The position numbers and the translations under genes were made by a program. 36,750 nt of DNA, taken from the NCBI GenBank assembly GCA_027621365.1, contig JAQCBH010000022.1, forward strand, positions 1-36,750. Reading direction: 5' to 3'. This DNA comes from Bacteroidota bacterium. GTDB taxonomy: Bacteria > Bacteroidota > Bacteroidia > NS11-12g > UBA955. Within the stretch, counting starts at the first letter, position 1. Each line of letters starts with the position of its first letter. Under the pieces are notes generated by a model. It had not been told where the DNA came from. It saw only the letters and a list, made by a program, of their open reading frames with translations, and searched no databases. This document shows positions 1-7,545 of the stretch, piece by piece.

Positions 1-442
1 CGAGCTGGCGGGCAGCCAGCGAGGCGCCACCCGTATAGGCAAAGAGGTTCAACACCGAAGCATTCTGCTTGCCGGCCAAGGCCTGGGCCATGTATTCCCA
101 ATTGGCGGCCTGTTCGGGGAATATTCCCACATGCTTAAAAGAAGTCAGGGCCAGACGGAATTGAAGGTTCAAGCTTTTGCTTCGGTAGGGCAGCATCCAC
201 CGATCGGGCATTCCTTTAACCAATGACCAATGGCCATTTTCAGGGTCTTTTTCACTCTTGCGAGAGAAACTGGCATGAGCCAACTTAACCCATTCGGCCT
301 CAGGCATAGACTTAGACCACAAAGCTTGAGGTTCAGGCCTACGAAGCACATAGGCGCCGAAACGCTCCAATTTCTCAAAATCACCGCTGTCGATGAGCTC
401 GTATTCGGGCCAGGTGGGTATATGCAGTCGTTCGACCTTCAT
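1..442 (-). CDS. Class I SAM-dependent RNA methyltransferase-like protein (N-terminal part, cut by window edge)
   Basis: The frame reads from an ATG at 442 leftwards off the window, giving 147 residues. It begins MKVERLHIPTWPEYELIDSG and reaches a LNLFAYTGGASLAA stretch, which is motif I of the SAM-binding fold in the COG1092 family (RlmI-like 23S rRNA m5C methyltransferases and relatives). The catalytic C-terminal part lies outside the window, so the exact RNA target cannot be stated. The preceding residues (RLALTSFKHVGIFPEQAANWEYM) resemble the region before motif I in this family. A TACCTTTG box ends 5 nt upstream of the ATG, between this gene and the stop of the upstream permease gene, so it can be transcribed separately from that operon. 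Confidence 0.85.
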   Translation of the reverse strand, partial: MKVERLHIPTWPEYELIDSGDFEKLERFGAYVLRRPEPQALWSKSMPEAEWVKLAHASFSRKSEKDPENGHWSLVKGMPDRWMLPYRSKSLNLQFRLALTSFKHVGIFPEQAANWEYMAQALAGKQNASVLNLFAYTGGASLAARQL

Positions 443-447
443 GATGG

Positions 448-455
448 CAAAGGTA
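448..455 (-). promoter_or_regulatory. Bacteroidota -7 box TACCTTTG for the methyltransferase gene
   Basis: On the minus strand TACCTTTG is followed by five bases (CCATC) and then the ATG at 442. It matches the Bacteroidota -7 consensus TAnnTTTG and sits in the 18-base gap after the permease stop codon. Its position would place transcription start at or next to the start codon. Confidence 0.65.
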
Positions 456-460
456 GCTTG

Positions 461-1546
461 CTATTTCTGCGCCTTGTGATAAAAGGCCCAAGCCACTGGC
501 ACGAACACCAAATTGGGCAACCACACGGCCAAAAGAGGCGGCAAAATCCCTGTCTGGCCGTAGCTGATGAAGAATTTGCTGAAGAACAGGAAAAACAAAA
601 TGACAAATATGCCGACTCCCATTGAAAAGCCCAGCCCATTTCGGGATTTGCGGCCTGCTACACAAACGGCTATGAAAATTAAAATAAAGGTACTGAACGG
701 AGCTGCGTATCGACGCATGAGTTCGGTTTTCAAATGCAACACATTGGGTCCCCCGCGCTGCATTTCATTTTGCAGGTAGCGCCTCAGCTCGTTGTTGTTC
801 AAGCTCTGGGCGTCTTCAATGTAGAAAAAGAAGTGATTGGGATTGAAACCAATCAAAGTATCCAGTCGCTGCTTGTATTGCACTTTTTGGCTGCCTCCCG
901 GCATGAATTCCCGTTGGGTCACCATTTCCAAGCGCCATTTCTGAACGTCTTTGTCCCAGCGAATGAAGCGCCCAAACAAGGAGCTTTGCAATTCCTTGCC
1001 CTTGTATTTCTCAAGCGTAACCCCGACCCCAGACGAATCGTTGTTGTTGAAATACTCCATGTACAGTATCGTCTCGGGTGCTATTTGCCGAAAAATGGTA
1101 CCCCGGGCTTGGGCCCAATAATCGCGCAGGTACATGTTCTCAAAGCGCACCCGCTTTTTGTCGGTAATGGGAATGACCCAGGAGTTCAACCAATAAGAGC
1201 CCAAGGCCAAAATGGCGCCAACCGCCATAAAGGGCAGCAGAATGCGGCGCAAAGACATGCCCCCGGCCAACATGCTGATGATCTCGGTGCGCGAGGCCAA
1301 GCGAGAGGTCAAATACAGGCTGGAAATGAAAATGAAAATCGGGCTGAACGTGTTCAGCAAGGCGGGAATGAAATTCACATAATAAACCCCGATGATGTCT
1401 TTGATAGGGGCTTGTCGGCCCAAAAAGTCGTCGAGTTTTTCGGCAATATCAAAAACGATGATGATGACCACAAACAGCGCAATGGTCACCGCAAACGTCT
1501 TGAGAAATTTGGAGGCAATGTACCGATCGAGCAGCTTGATTTTCAT
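461..1546 (-). CDS. LptF/LptG-type (YjgP/YjgQ) permease of the lipopolysaccharide export ABC transporter
   Basis: This 361-residue inner-membrane protein belongs to the YjgP/YjgQ family. Its members pair with LptB to extract LPS from the inner membrane and pass it to LptC/LptA. The architecture is typical: three N-terminal membrane segments (about residues 13-33, 55-80 and 100-120), a long periplasmic domain (about 125-275), and three C-terminal segments (about 280-355). The segment with TSRLASRTEIISMLAGGMS is the conserved cytoplasmic coupling region. Sequence alone does not decide LptF from LptG. The gene is the last of the ubiE-porT-tgt operon, with its ATG 3 nt after the tgt stop. Placement with porT groups two envelope-transport functions. 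Confidence 0.9.
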   Translation of the reverse strand: MKIKLLDRYIASKFLKTFAVTIALFVVIIIVFDIAEKLDDFLGRQAPIKDIIGVYYVNFIPALLNTFSPIFIFISSLYLTSRLASRTEIISMLAGGMSLRRILLPFMAVGAILALGSYWLNSWVIPITDKKRVRFENMYLRDYWAQARGTIFRQIAPETILYMEYFNNNDSSGVGVTLEKYKGKELQSSLFGRFIRWDKDVQKWRLEMVTQREFMPGGSQKVQYKQRLDTLIGFNPNHFFFYIEDAQSLNNNELRRYLQNEMQRGGPNVLHLKTELMRRYAAPFSTFILIFIAVCVAGRKSRNGLGFSMGVGIFVILFFLFFSKFFISYGQTGILPPLLAVWLPNLVFVPVAWAFYHKAQK

Positions 1547-1549
1547 CGA

Positions 1550-2671
1550 TTAGAGGCGTCTATTCAGGGAGGGCAACACACTGGCTTTCCACAAATGGAA
1601 TTGGCCTTCCAAAATGTGTTTGCGGGCTTGTTGAACCAACCACAAATAAAAACGCAAATTCTGCAACGATGCCAACATGGGGCCCAACATCTCGCCAGAA
1701 GCGAACAAATGCCTCAGGTAGGCCTTGCTGTAATTGGGGCTAAGCTCCGAATCCAGGGGGCTAAAATCGCGTTCCCATTTCTTATTGCGCAAATTGATGG
1801 TCCCCTCTCGGGTGAAAACCATGCCGTTGCGGCCGTTGCGGGTGGGCATGACACAGTCGAACATGTCGATGCCGCGCTCGATTGACTCCAATATATTCTC
1901 TGGAGTGCCTACCCCCATGAGGTAGCGCGCTTTTTCAGTTGGCAATATGGAGCAGACCTCTTCGGTCATGGCGTACATGTCGGCATGTGGTTCTCCTACG
2001 CTTAGACCCCCGATGGCGTATCCGCAGGCGTCGTATTGACACACCTCTTCGGCACTCATGCGCCTCAAATCGGGATAAACCGAGCCCTGCACAATGGGAA
2101 ACAAGGCCTGGCCATGCCCATATTTGGGCTCAGTGCTGTGAAAATGCTCCCAGCTGCGCTTCAACCAGCGGTGGGTCAAATGCATGCTCTTTTTGGCGTA
2201 ATCGTACTCACAGGGGTACGGGGTACACTCGTCAAAGGCCATGACGATATCGGCCCCGATGCTGCGCTGAATGTCCATCACCCGCTCGGGAGAGAACAAA
2301 TGCTTGGAACCGTCAATGTGGGAGCGAAACATGGCTCCTTCTTCGGTCATTTTGCGCTGGTCGGCCAAGCTGTACACTTGATAGCCGCCGCTGTCGGTCA
2401 ATATGGGTCGATTCCACCCTGAGAAACCGTGCAAACCGCCGGCAGCTTCAATGGTTTCCATACCGGGACGCAGGTACAGGTGGTAGGTATTGCCCAAAAT
2501 GATTTGGGCCTGAATGTCTTGCTCGAGTTGCTCGCGGTGAATGCCCTTTACGGTCCCAACCGTGCCAACGGGCATGAAAATCGGCGTTTCGATGTCGCCG
2601 TGATCGGTCTGCAACACCCCGGCACGCGCTTGGGTAAAGGGGTCTTTATGCTGAAGGACAAATTTCGGCAT
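1550..2671 (-). CDS. tgt: tRNA-guanine(34) transglycosylase, lacking the usual zinc ligands
   Basis: Tgt exchanges guanine 34 of GUN-anticodon tRNAs for preQ1 in queuosine synthesis. The 373-residue protein carries DSGGYQVYSL (Asp93, substrate binding), FDECTPYP, GGLSVGEP and GIDMFDCVMPTRNGRNG, which holds the nucleophilic Asp. The ATG at 2671 is preferred over a TTG two codons earlier: it gives MPKF and lies 2 nt after the porT stop. Oddity: where bacterial enzymes have CxCxxC, followed by His in HNL, this protein reads DSELSPNYSKAYL and then SLQNLRFY. All three Cys are absent and the His is Gln. Catalytic residues are kept, so it is probably active, but with a zinc-free C-terminal subdomain. 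Confidence 0.95.
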   Translation of the reverse strand: MPKFVLQHKDPFTQARAGVLQTDHGDIETPIFMPVGTVGTVKGIHREQLEQDIQAQIILGNTYHLYLRPGMETIEAAGGLHGFSGWNRPILTDSGGYQVYSLADQRKMTEEGAMFRSHIDGSKHLFSPERVMDIQRSIGADIVMAFDECTPYPCEYDYAKKSMHLTHRWLKRSWEHFHSTEPKYGHGQALFPIVQGSVYPDLRRMSAEEVCQYDACGYAIGGLSVGEPHADMYAMTEEVCSILPTEKARYLMGVGTPENILESIERGIDMFDCVMPTRNGRNGMVFTREGTINLRNKKWERDFSPLDSELSPNYSKAYLRHLFASGEMLGPMLASLQNLRFYLWLVQQARKHILEGQFHLWKASVLPSLNRRL

Positions 2672-2673
2672 GA

Positions 2674-3453
2674 TCAATTTTGGGCCATCAGGGACAGCGA
2701 AATCAACCGCGGATAAATAGCGCTCAATGAACCGGAATAATAGCTCTCGGGTACCCGTACCAGCGCATTGTTCAACCCCGTTGAAGCCTTCAATTCAATG
2801 CTGAGATCGACATAGTCCAATCGAAACTCTAGCCCTGCTCCCACTTCGTAATAAAAGGTGTTCGCTTTGAGGGCGATCAGAGGTTTGGAGGCCCCAATAA
2901 CCACCGTTTCGTTGCTTTGGAAATCATGAGACCAGCGAGCCCCACCCAAGACATACATGCGGGTATTGCCCGGCATGTCACTGCGGTATTTCACCGTCAG
3001 CGGGATGTCAAAGGAGATGGTTTCAATTTTTACCCTCGGGCCCGGCAAGTGCTGCCAGGTATACTGAATGTCGCGCTGGTGCAGCTGCAACATGGTCATC
3101 ATTTTTACCTCCCAAAATTTGCCAATGCGGTAGGCCACTGAACCACCAAAACCGCCACCGGCCTGGGCCAGGGGCACGATGCTTTGAATGGAATCGGTTC
3201 GCTGCCAATACTCGGGTGCCAGTTCCATTTTCATGCGGGCCGAGGTCCCCGAAAAGGCAATGCCCCAAAAGAAGTGCTTTTGCATTTCCCGATTGGGGTT
3301 TCGAGGGGTGCGCAAACTCGAGGCATAAGGGGCGTACAAATGCGCATACGAAGCCAATAGGCTGCTGTCTTGCTGGCTCGCCTGAAGAGGCGAAAGCAAA
3401 CCCAATAGGGCAATCAGCGCTATGGCAATTCGTTGGTTCAAGCTTTCTGGCAA
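2674..3453 (-). CDS. porT: PorT-type outer membrane beta-barrel protein, type IX secretion system
   Basis: This 259-residue protein has a signal peptide (hydrophobic core IAIALIALLGLLSP, cleavage near LQASQQ) and alternating beta-strand segments typical of small outer membrane barrels. Examples are FFWGIAFSG, GFGGSVAYRIGKFWEVKMMTML, ISFDIPLTVKYRSD, RMYVLGGARWSHDF and FYYEVGAGLEFRLDYVDLSIELK. The last segment and the PLTVKYRS / NTRMYVLGG pattern fit the PorT family, an accessory component of the type IX secretion and gliding machinery found only in Bacteroidota. Family assignment is supported by context: porT is commonly found directly beside ubiE in this phylum. It overlaps the ubiE end by 16 bases and lies 2 nt before tgt. 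No other secretion gene is in the window. Confidence 0.75.
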   Translation of the reverse strand: MPESLNQRIAIALIALLGLLSPLQASQQDSSLLASYAHLYAPYASSLRTPRNPNREMQKHFFWGIAFSGTSARMKMELAPEYWQRTDSIQSIVPLAQAGGGFGGSVAYRIGKFWEVKMMTMLQLHQRDIQYTWQHLPGPRVKIETISFDIPLTVKYRSDMPGNTRMYVLGGARWSHDFQSNETVVIGASKPLIALKANTFYYEVGAGLEFRLDYVDLSIELKASTGLNNALVRVPESYYSGSLSAIYPRLISLSLMAQN

Positions 3454-4169
3454 TCGTACAAGGTGCAGATCCCCATTGTCAGGGGTGTATAAGTAACGCT
3501 AGAATAGCCCACTTCTTTGGCAATGGCCGAAAATTCTTCCCCTTCAGGAAAGGCTTTCACGCTAGCAGGCAAGTACGTGTATGCGTTGATACTGCGCGAC
3601 AACAATCGGCCCAGAATCGGCAAAATGTATTTGAAATAGAACCAATACAAGGCGCTGAACCAGCGGGCTTTGGGCTGGGAAAACTCGAGCACAAACAAGC
3701 GGCCACCGGGTTTCAGAACCCGGAACATATCGCCCAAACCTTTGGGCAAATCGCCAAAATTTCGCACTCCAAACGATACCGTTATGGCATCGAAACTGGC
3801 CTCTTCAAATGGCAAATTTTCAGCGTCGGCCTGTTGCATAACAATGCGTTCGGCGAAACCTCGATGGCTGATTTTTTGCCGGCCCACTTCCAGCATTCCG
3901 GCAGAAATGTCCACTCCGGTCACATGAACACCGGGAATTTTCATCAATTCCAAGGCCAAATCACCGGTACCCGTGGCGACATCCATCACCCGTTGAGCGC
4001 CCAAGGCCGCCACCTTTTTGCGCACCTTGGTTCTCCAGGAATAGTCAATTCCAAAAGACAAAGCATGGTTCAAAAAGTCATAGCGTGGGGAAATGGCATC
4101 GAACATTTCCTCAACTTGTTGTTTTTTTGAAGACTCGGAACGAGGATCGGGTTTTACGGTCGCAGTCAA
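3438..4169 (-). CDS. ubiE: Demethylmenaquinone (ubiquinone/menaquinone) C-methyltransferase
   Basis: This SAM-dependent enzyme performs the last methylation of menaquinone synthesis. Signature stretches are MFDAISPRYDFLNHALSFG, MDVATGTGDLALEL (motif I), ADAENLPFEEASFDAITVSFG and NFGDLPKGLGDMFRVLKPGGR, followed by the aromatic segment LYWFYFKYILPILGRLLS. The longest frame starts with ATG at 4196, but a strong promoter box (TATATTTG, 4184-4177) lies inside that extension. I therefore prefer the TTG at 4169, 7 nt after the box, giving 243 residues beginning MTATVKPDPRSES. No ATG lies between 4196 and the MFD motif. It is the first gene of the ubiE-porT-tgt-permease operon and is divergent from engB. 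Confidence 0.93.
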   Translation of the reverse strand: MTATVKPDPRSESSKKQQVEEMFDAISPRYDFLNHALSFGIDYSWRTKVRKKVAALGAQRVMDVATGTGDLALELMKIPGVHVTGVDISAGMLEVGRQKISHRGFAERIVMQQADAENLPFEEASFDAITVSFGVRNFGDLPKGLGDMFRVLKPGGRLFVLEFSQPKARWFSALYWFYFKYILPILGRLLSRSINAYTYLPASVKAFPEGEEFSAIAKEVGYSSVTYTPLTMGICTLYDCQKA

Positions 4170-4176
4170 AGTGCGG

Positions 4177-4184
4177 CAAATATA
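4177..4184 (-). promoter_or_regulatory. -7 box TATATTTG for the ubiE-porT-tgt-permease operon
   Basis: TATATTTG on the minus strand matches TAnnTTTG exactly. It lies inside the longest ubiE reading frame and 7 nt before the proposed TTG start, which decides the start choice. The divergent engB gene begins 39 bases away. Confidence 0.65.
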
Positions 4185-4222
4185 CAACAGAAGCAACGCC
4201 CGCCTCGAGCCAAACAGCAGCC

Positions 4223-4816
4223 ATGAGAATTGACAAAGCAGAATTTTTAGGAAGTTGGGAACGCTGCGTGGATATGCCCCACCAGACGCAACCCGAATTT
4301 GCCTTCATCGGGCGAAGCAACGTGGGCAAAAGCTCGCTCATCAACATGCTTTGCGAGCGCAAAGGCTTGGCCAAGACTTCTTCTACCCCAGGCAAAACTC
4401 AGACGCTCAACCTGTTTCGCATCAACGAAACCTTGCAGATTTGTGACCTTCCTGGCTACGGATACGCGAAAGTGTCCAAGAAAACCCGCGAAAAATTCGG
4501 CAAAATGATCGGCTTCTACCTGAAAGAGCGGCCCAATTTGTATTGCCTGTTTGTTCTGCTCGATTTGCGCTTGCCCCCTCAAAAAATCGACCTCGACTTC
4601 ATAGCCGACTGCGGCGAAAACCAAATACCCATGGTCTTAGTAGGCACCAAGGCCGACAAGCTCAAGGCCGCTGAATTGGAACAAAATGTCGAAGGCTTGA
4701 AAACCGCCTTGCTCGAAATGTGGGAAGAAATCCCCCCGCTGATCATCAGCTCATCTGAAGACAAACGGGGCCGAGACGAGATTTGGCAAACGGTCCAAGA
4801 AGCCATGAATTCCTAA
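4223..4816 (+). CDS. engB: Ribosome biogenesis GTP-binding protein YihA/EngB
   Basis: This 197-residue TrmE/Era-like GTPase is needed for maturation of the large ribosomal subunit. Nucleotide-binding motifs are in order: G1 GRSNVGKSS (residues 30-38), G2 region TSSTPGKTQT (52-61), G3 DLPGYG (75-80), G4 TKAD (142-145) and G5 SSSEDKRG. The extended frame upstream covers the ubiE start region and is not conserved; MRIDKAEFL at 4223 is the family-like start. No clear TAnnTTTG box was found on the plus strand before it, so its promoter is not identified. A peroxidase gene follows 24 nt downstream on the same strand. Confidence 0.95.
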   Translation: MRIDKAEFLGSWERCVDMPHQTQPEFAFIGRSNVGKSSLINMLCERKGLAKTSSTPGKTQTLNLFRINETLQICDLPGYGYAKVSKKTREKFGKMIGFYLKERPNLYCLFVLLDLRLPPQKIDLDFIADCGENQIPMVLVGTKADKLKAAELEQNVEGLKTALLEMWEEIPPLIISSSEDKRGRDEIWQTVQEAMNS

Positions 4817-4840
4817 AAATCTGGGGCCTTCATTAAACCT

Positions 4841-6052
4841 ATGACCCCTACCTTGCGTCATAGAATTATGAGATTGGCACTGACGACCCTACTGGGAATG
4901 GCTCTTTTTTTGGGAGCATGCAAACGAAAAGAAGATCCCAGCGGGTTTTCACACGCAGCCATCGACAAAACCTTTCAAGGCAAAATCGACATCAACAACC
5001 CTGAGAATTACGCCATGCAGGTGGTTCCCACCTACATCACCAAAGACAATGGTATGGCCAACCCCATCAGCGATCGCAAAGCCACCATTGGCCGGGTATT
5101 GTTTTACGACAAATTGCTTTCTGCCGACGGCAAAACAGCTTGTGCCTCTTGCCATTTGCAAGCCTTTGCCTTTGGTGACACCGCCTCTCAGAGCATAGGC
5201 TCAAACGGACTCACGGGCCGTCACAGCATGCGCTTGGTCAACGCTCGCTTCGCTCGCGAAAACAAATTCTTTTGGAACGAACGGGCCGCCAGTTTGGAGC
5301 AGCAAACCTCCATGCCCATTCAGGACCACACCGAAATGGGATACAGCGGCGAAAACGGCGATCCTAGCATAGGGGTCTTGATCGACAAGATCAAAGGCAC
5401 CGACTACTACCAAGAATTGTTCGCCTGGGCCTACGGCAGCGACGACTTGAGCTTTGTGGGCGAAGCCACCTTGCAAGAATGCTTGGCCCAGTTCGTGCGC
5501 AGCATTCAATCGTTCGACAGCAAATACGACAAAGGCCGAGCCATGGCTCCCAACGACGGCGCCCCTTTCCAGAATTTTACAGCCTCTGAAAATGCCGGCA
5601 AACAGTTGTTTTTGGCTCCCCCCATTTTTGACGCCACTGGGAACCGAATCTCGGGCGGTTTAGGTTGCGGCGGGTGCCACCAAGCCCCCGAATTCGACAT
5701 TGACCCCAACAGCCGAAACAACGGCATTGTGGGCAACCTGAGCAACCCCGCTGTATTGGATTTGGGCAATACCCGCTCTCCCTCTTTGCGGGATTTGATG
5801 AACCCCGATGGCCAGTTGAATGGCCCCTTCATGCATTCGGCGAATTTCGGCACCTTGGCCAATGTGATTGGGCATTACAACAACATCTTGATTCGCCCCG
5901 GTAACACGACCATTGACCCGCGTTTGACCCCAAACGGCAACCCTCAGCGTTTGAACATCAGCACCACCGAGCGCAGCGACTTGATCGCCTTCTTGAGCAC
6001 ACTGAACGGCACGGCTTTGTACAGCGCCGCCAAGTGGAGCAATCCGTTTTAA
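4841..6052 (+). CDS. Di-haem cytochrome c peroxidase (MauG/CcpA family) lipoprotein
   Basis: This is a predicted periplasmic, lipid-anchored di-haem peroxidase that reduces H2O2 with electrons from cytochrome c. The 403-residue product has an N-terminal hydrophobic stretch ending in a lipobox (LFLGAC, Cys27). It has two c-type haem sites, CASCH (101-105) and CGGCH (276-280), and the family stretches NPISDRKATIGRVLFYDKLLS and MHSANFGTLANVIGHYNN. The second site is preceded by an insertion typical of Bacteroidota members. ATG 4841 is chosen as the longest start; ATG 4868 (MRLALTTL) would also leave an intact signal. The gene converges on hutH with 11 bases between the stops. Electron donor and physiological role cannot be read from context. 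Confidence 0.88.
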   Translation: MTPTLRHRIMRLALTTLLGMALFLGACKRKEDPSGFSHAAIDKTFQGKIDINNPENYAMQVVPTYITKDNGMANPISDRKATIGRVLFYDKLLSADGKTACASCHLQAFAFGDTASQSIGSNGLTGRHSMRLVNARFARENKFFWNERAASLEQQTSMPIQDHTEMGYSGENGDPSIGVLIDKIKGTDYYQELFAWAYGSDDLSFVGEATLQECLAQFVRSIQSFDSKYDKGRAMAPNDGAPFQNFTASENAGKQLFLAPPIFDATGNRISGGLGCGGCHQAPEFDIDPNSRNNGIVGNLSNPAVLDLGNTRSPSLRDLMNPDGQLNGPFMHSANFGTLANVIGHYNNILIRPGNTTIDPRLTPNGNPQRLNISTTERSDLIAFLSTLNGTALYSAAKWSNPF

Positions 6053-6063
6053 GGGGCTGTAGA

Positions 6064-7545
6064 CTAGCCGAACAAGTAGGAACGTGAGAGTTCGATCAAG
6101 GTTTCCATGGGAATGTCTTGGTGCGTACCCGGCATGAGCCCTTCAAATTCGGCCCATTTGGCCTCCAATTCCGGATTCGTTTGATCGGCCAATCCTTGAG
6201 ATTGGTTGTAAGCCTTGCGCTGACCCATGGCTTTGCATGCGGTCAGCCATTCAATGGCCAAGACCCGCTCGACATTGTCTACCACTCGCAGCAACTTGGT
6301 AGCCGCATTGGCTCCCATGCTCACGTGGTCTTCTTGCCCGTTTGAACTCACGATCGAATCAACTGAGGCGGGTGTGCACAACTGCTTGTTTTGGCTCACC
6401 AATGCAGCCGCACTGTACTGGGCAATCATGTAACCTGAATCCAATCCAGGATCATCGGCCAAATAGGGCTTCAATCCGCGTTGGCCCCCAATGAGCAAAT
6501 AGGTTCTGCGCTCTGAAATGTTCGCCCATTCAGCCAAAGCCATGGCCGCATAGTCCAGCGTCAAGGCCAGCGGTTGGCCATGAAAATTGCCCCCGCTCAA
6601 GACACGGTTTTCTTCTTCAAACACATTGGGGTTGTCAGTCACCGCATTCAATTCGGTTTCCCATACCGAGAAACAATGGTTCAAGGCATCCCAACTAGCA
6701 CCGTGTACCTGCGGTATGCAGCGAAAACTATAGGGGTCTTGCACCTGCTTCTTGGGCAAGGCCGCCATGGGCGACTGGGCCAGCAATTCCCGCATCTGTT
6801 GGGCCACGTGCACCTGCCCATGATGGGGGCGAATGCGGTGCAAGGGCGCTTCAAAGGGTTCGGGACGGCAATCAAAGGCGTCGGCACTCAAGGCCGCAAT
6901 CAGCGGCAGCTGAGCCCCCATTCGTTCGATGCGCTTATGGGTCAAAACCGCATGGCTCAACATGAACTGGGTTCCGTTGATCAAGGCCAAGGCTTCTTTG
7001 GGCATGAGCAACAAAGGCTCCCAAGCGTTTGATTGCAACCATTCAGCGCCTGAGATCCATTTTCCATCAGCCGTTTCCAATTGGCCTTCGCCAATCAAGG
7101 GCAACACCATTTGGGCCAAGGGCGCCAAATCGCCAGAAGCCCCCAAAGAGCCTTGCTGGGTCACCCGAGGCAAACAATCTTGGTTCAACATGGCGGCCAA
7201 ACGCTCAAACACGATGGGGCGCAAGGCCGAATAGCCTTGAGACATGTTTTGAAGTTTGAGGTAAACCATCAAGCGGCGCAAATCACGGCTCAATACCTCA
7301 CCGGTACCGGCTGCATGAGTAATGAGCAAATTGCGCTGCAATTCCGACAATTGATCATCGGGTACTCGCACGTTTTGCAGCGAACCAAACCCGGTATTCA
7401 CGCCATAAACAGGCGCTTCGGCCGCCTCCAAGTAGCGCTTTAAAAAATCGACGCTGTCTTGCATGCGCTGGCGCACATCAGCACTCAATTCAATCTTTTC
7501 CTGGCTTTGGGTCCAAGCCTGATTCAAATTCAGAAGCTTAGACAC
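6064..7545 (-). CDS. hutH: Histidine ammonia-lyase
   Basis: HutH converts L-histidine to urocanate and ammonia. The 493-residue product has the Ala-Ser-Gly triad that cyclises to the MIO cofactor (GSLGASGDLAPLA, ASG at 136-138). Active-site segments are also present: VYGVNTGFG, QDPYSFRCIPQVHGA and SSNGQEDHVSMGANAA. The selectivity position reads ITHAAG; a His there fits histidine lyases, whereas phenylalanine and tyrosine lyases usually have FL or HL. The ATG overlaps the end of hisS by 8 bases, so the two are translationally coupled. No hutU, hutI or other histidine-degradation gene is present, which leaves the pathway partner unknown here. Confidence 0.93.
   Translation of the reverse strand: MSKLLNLNQAWTQSQEKIELSADVRQRMQDSVDFLKRYLEAAEAPVYGVNTGFGSLQNVRVPDDQLSELQRNLLITHAAGTGEVLSRDLRRLMVYLKLQNMSQGYSALRPIVFERLAAMLNQDCLPRVTQQGSLGASGDLAPLAQMVLPLIGEGQLETADGKWISGAEWLQSNAWEPLLLMPKEALALINGTQFMLSHAVLTHKRIERMGAQLPLIAALSADAFDCRPEPFEAPLHRIRPHHGQVHVAQQMRELLAQSPMAALPKKQVQDPYSFRCIPQVHGASWDALNHCFSVWETELNAVTDNPNVFEEENRVLSGGNFHGQPLALTLDYAAMALAEWANISERRTYLLIGGQRGLKPYLADDPGLDSGYMIAQYSAAALVSQNKQLCTPASVDSIVSSNGQEDHVSMGANAATKLLRVVDNVERVLAIEWLTACKAMGQRKAYNQSQGLADQTNPELEAKWAEFEGLMPGTHQDIPMETLIELSRSYLFG

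Noticed and set aside
734-1885. Open frame of 383 codons on the plus strand opposite the permease and tgt
   Set aside because: It is antisense to two recognisable genes, crosses their boundary, and shows no motif or promoter.
2674-4196. Part of a type IX secretion gene cluster
   Set aside because: Only porT is present. Its linkage to ubiE is a known arrangement in the phylum, and no other Por, Spr or Gld gene lies in the window.
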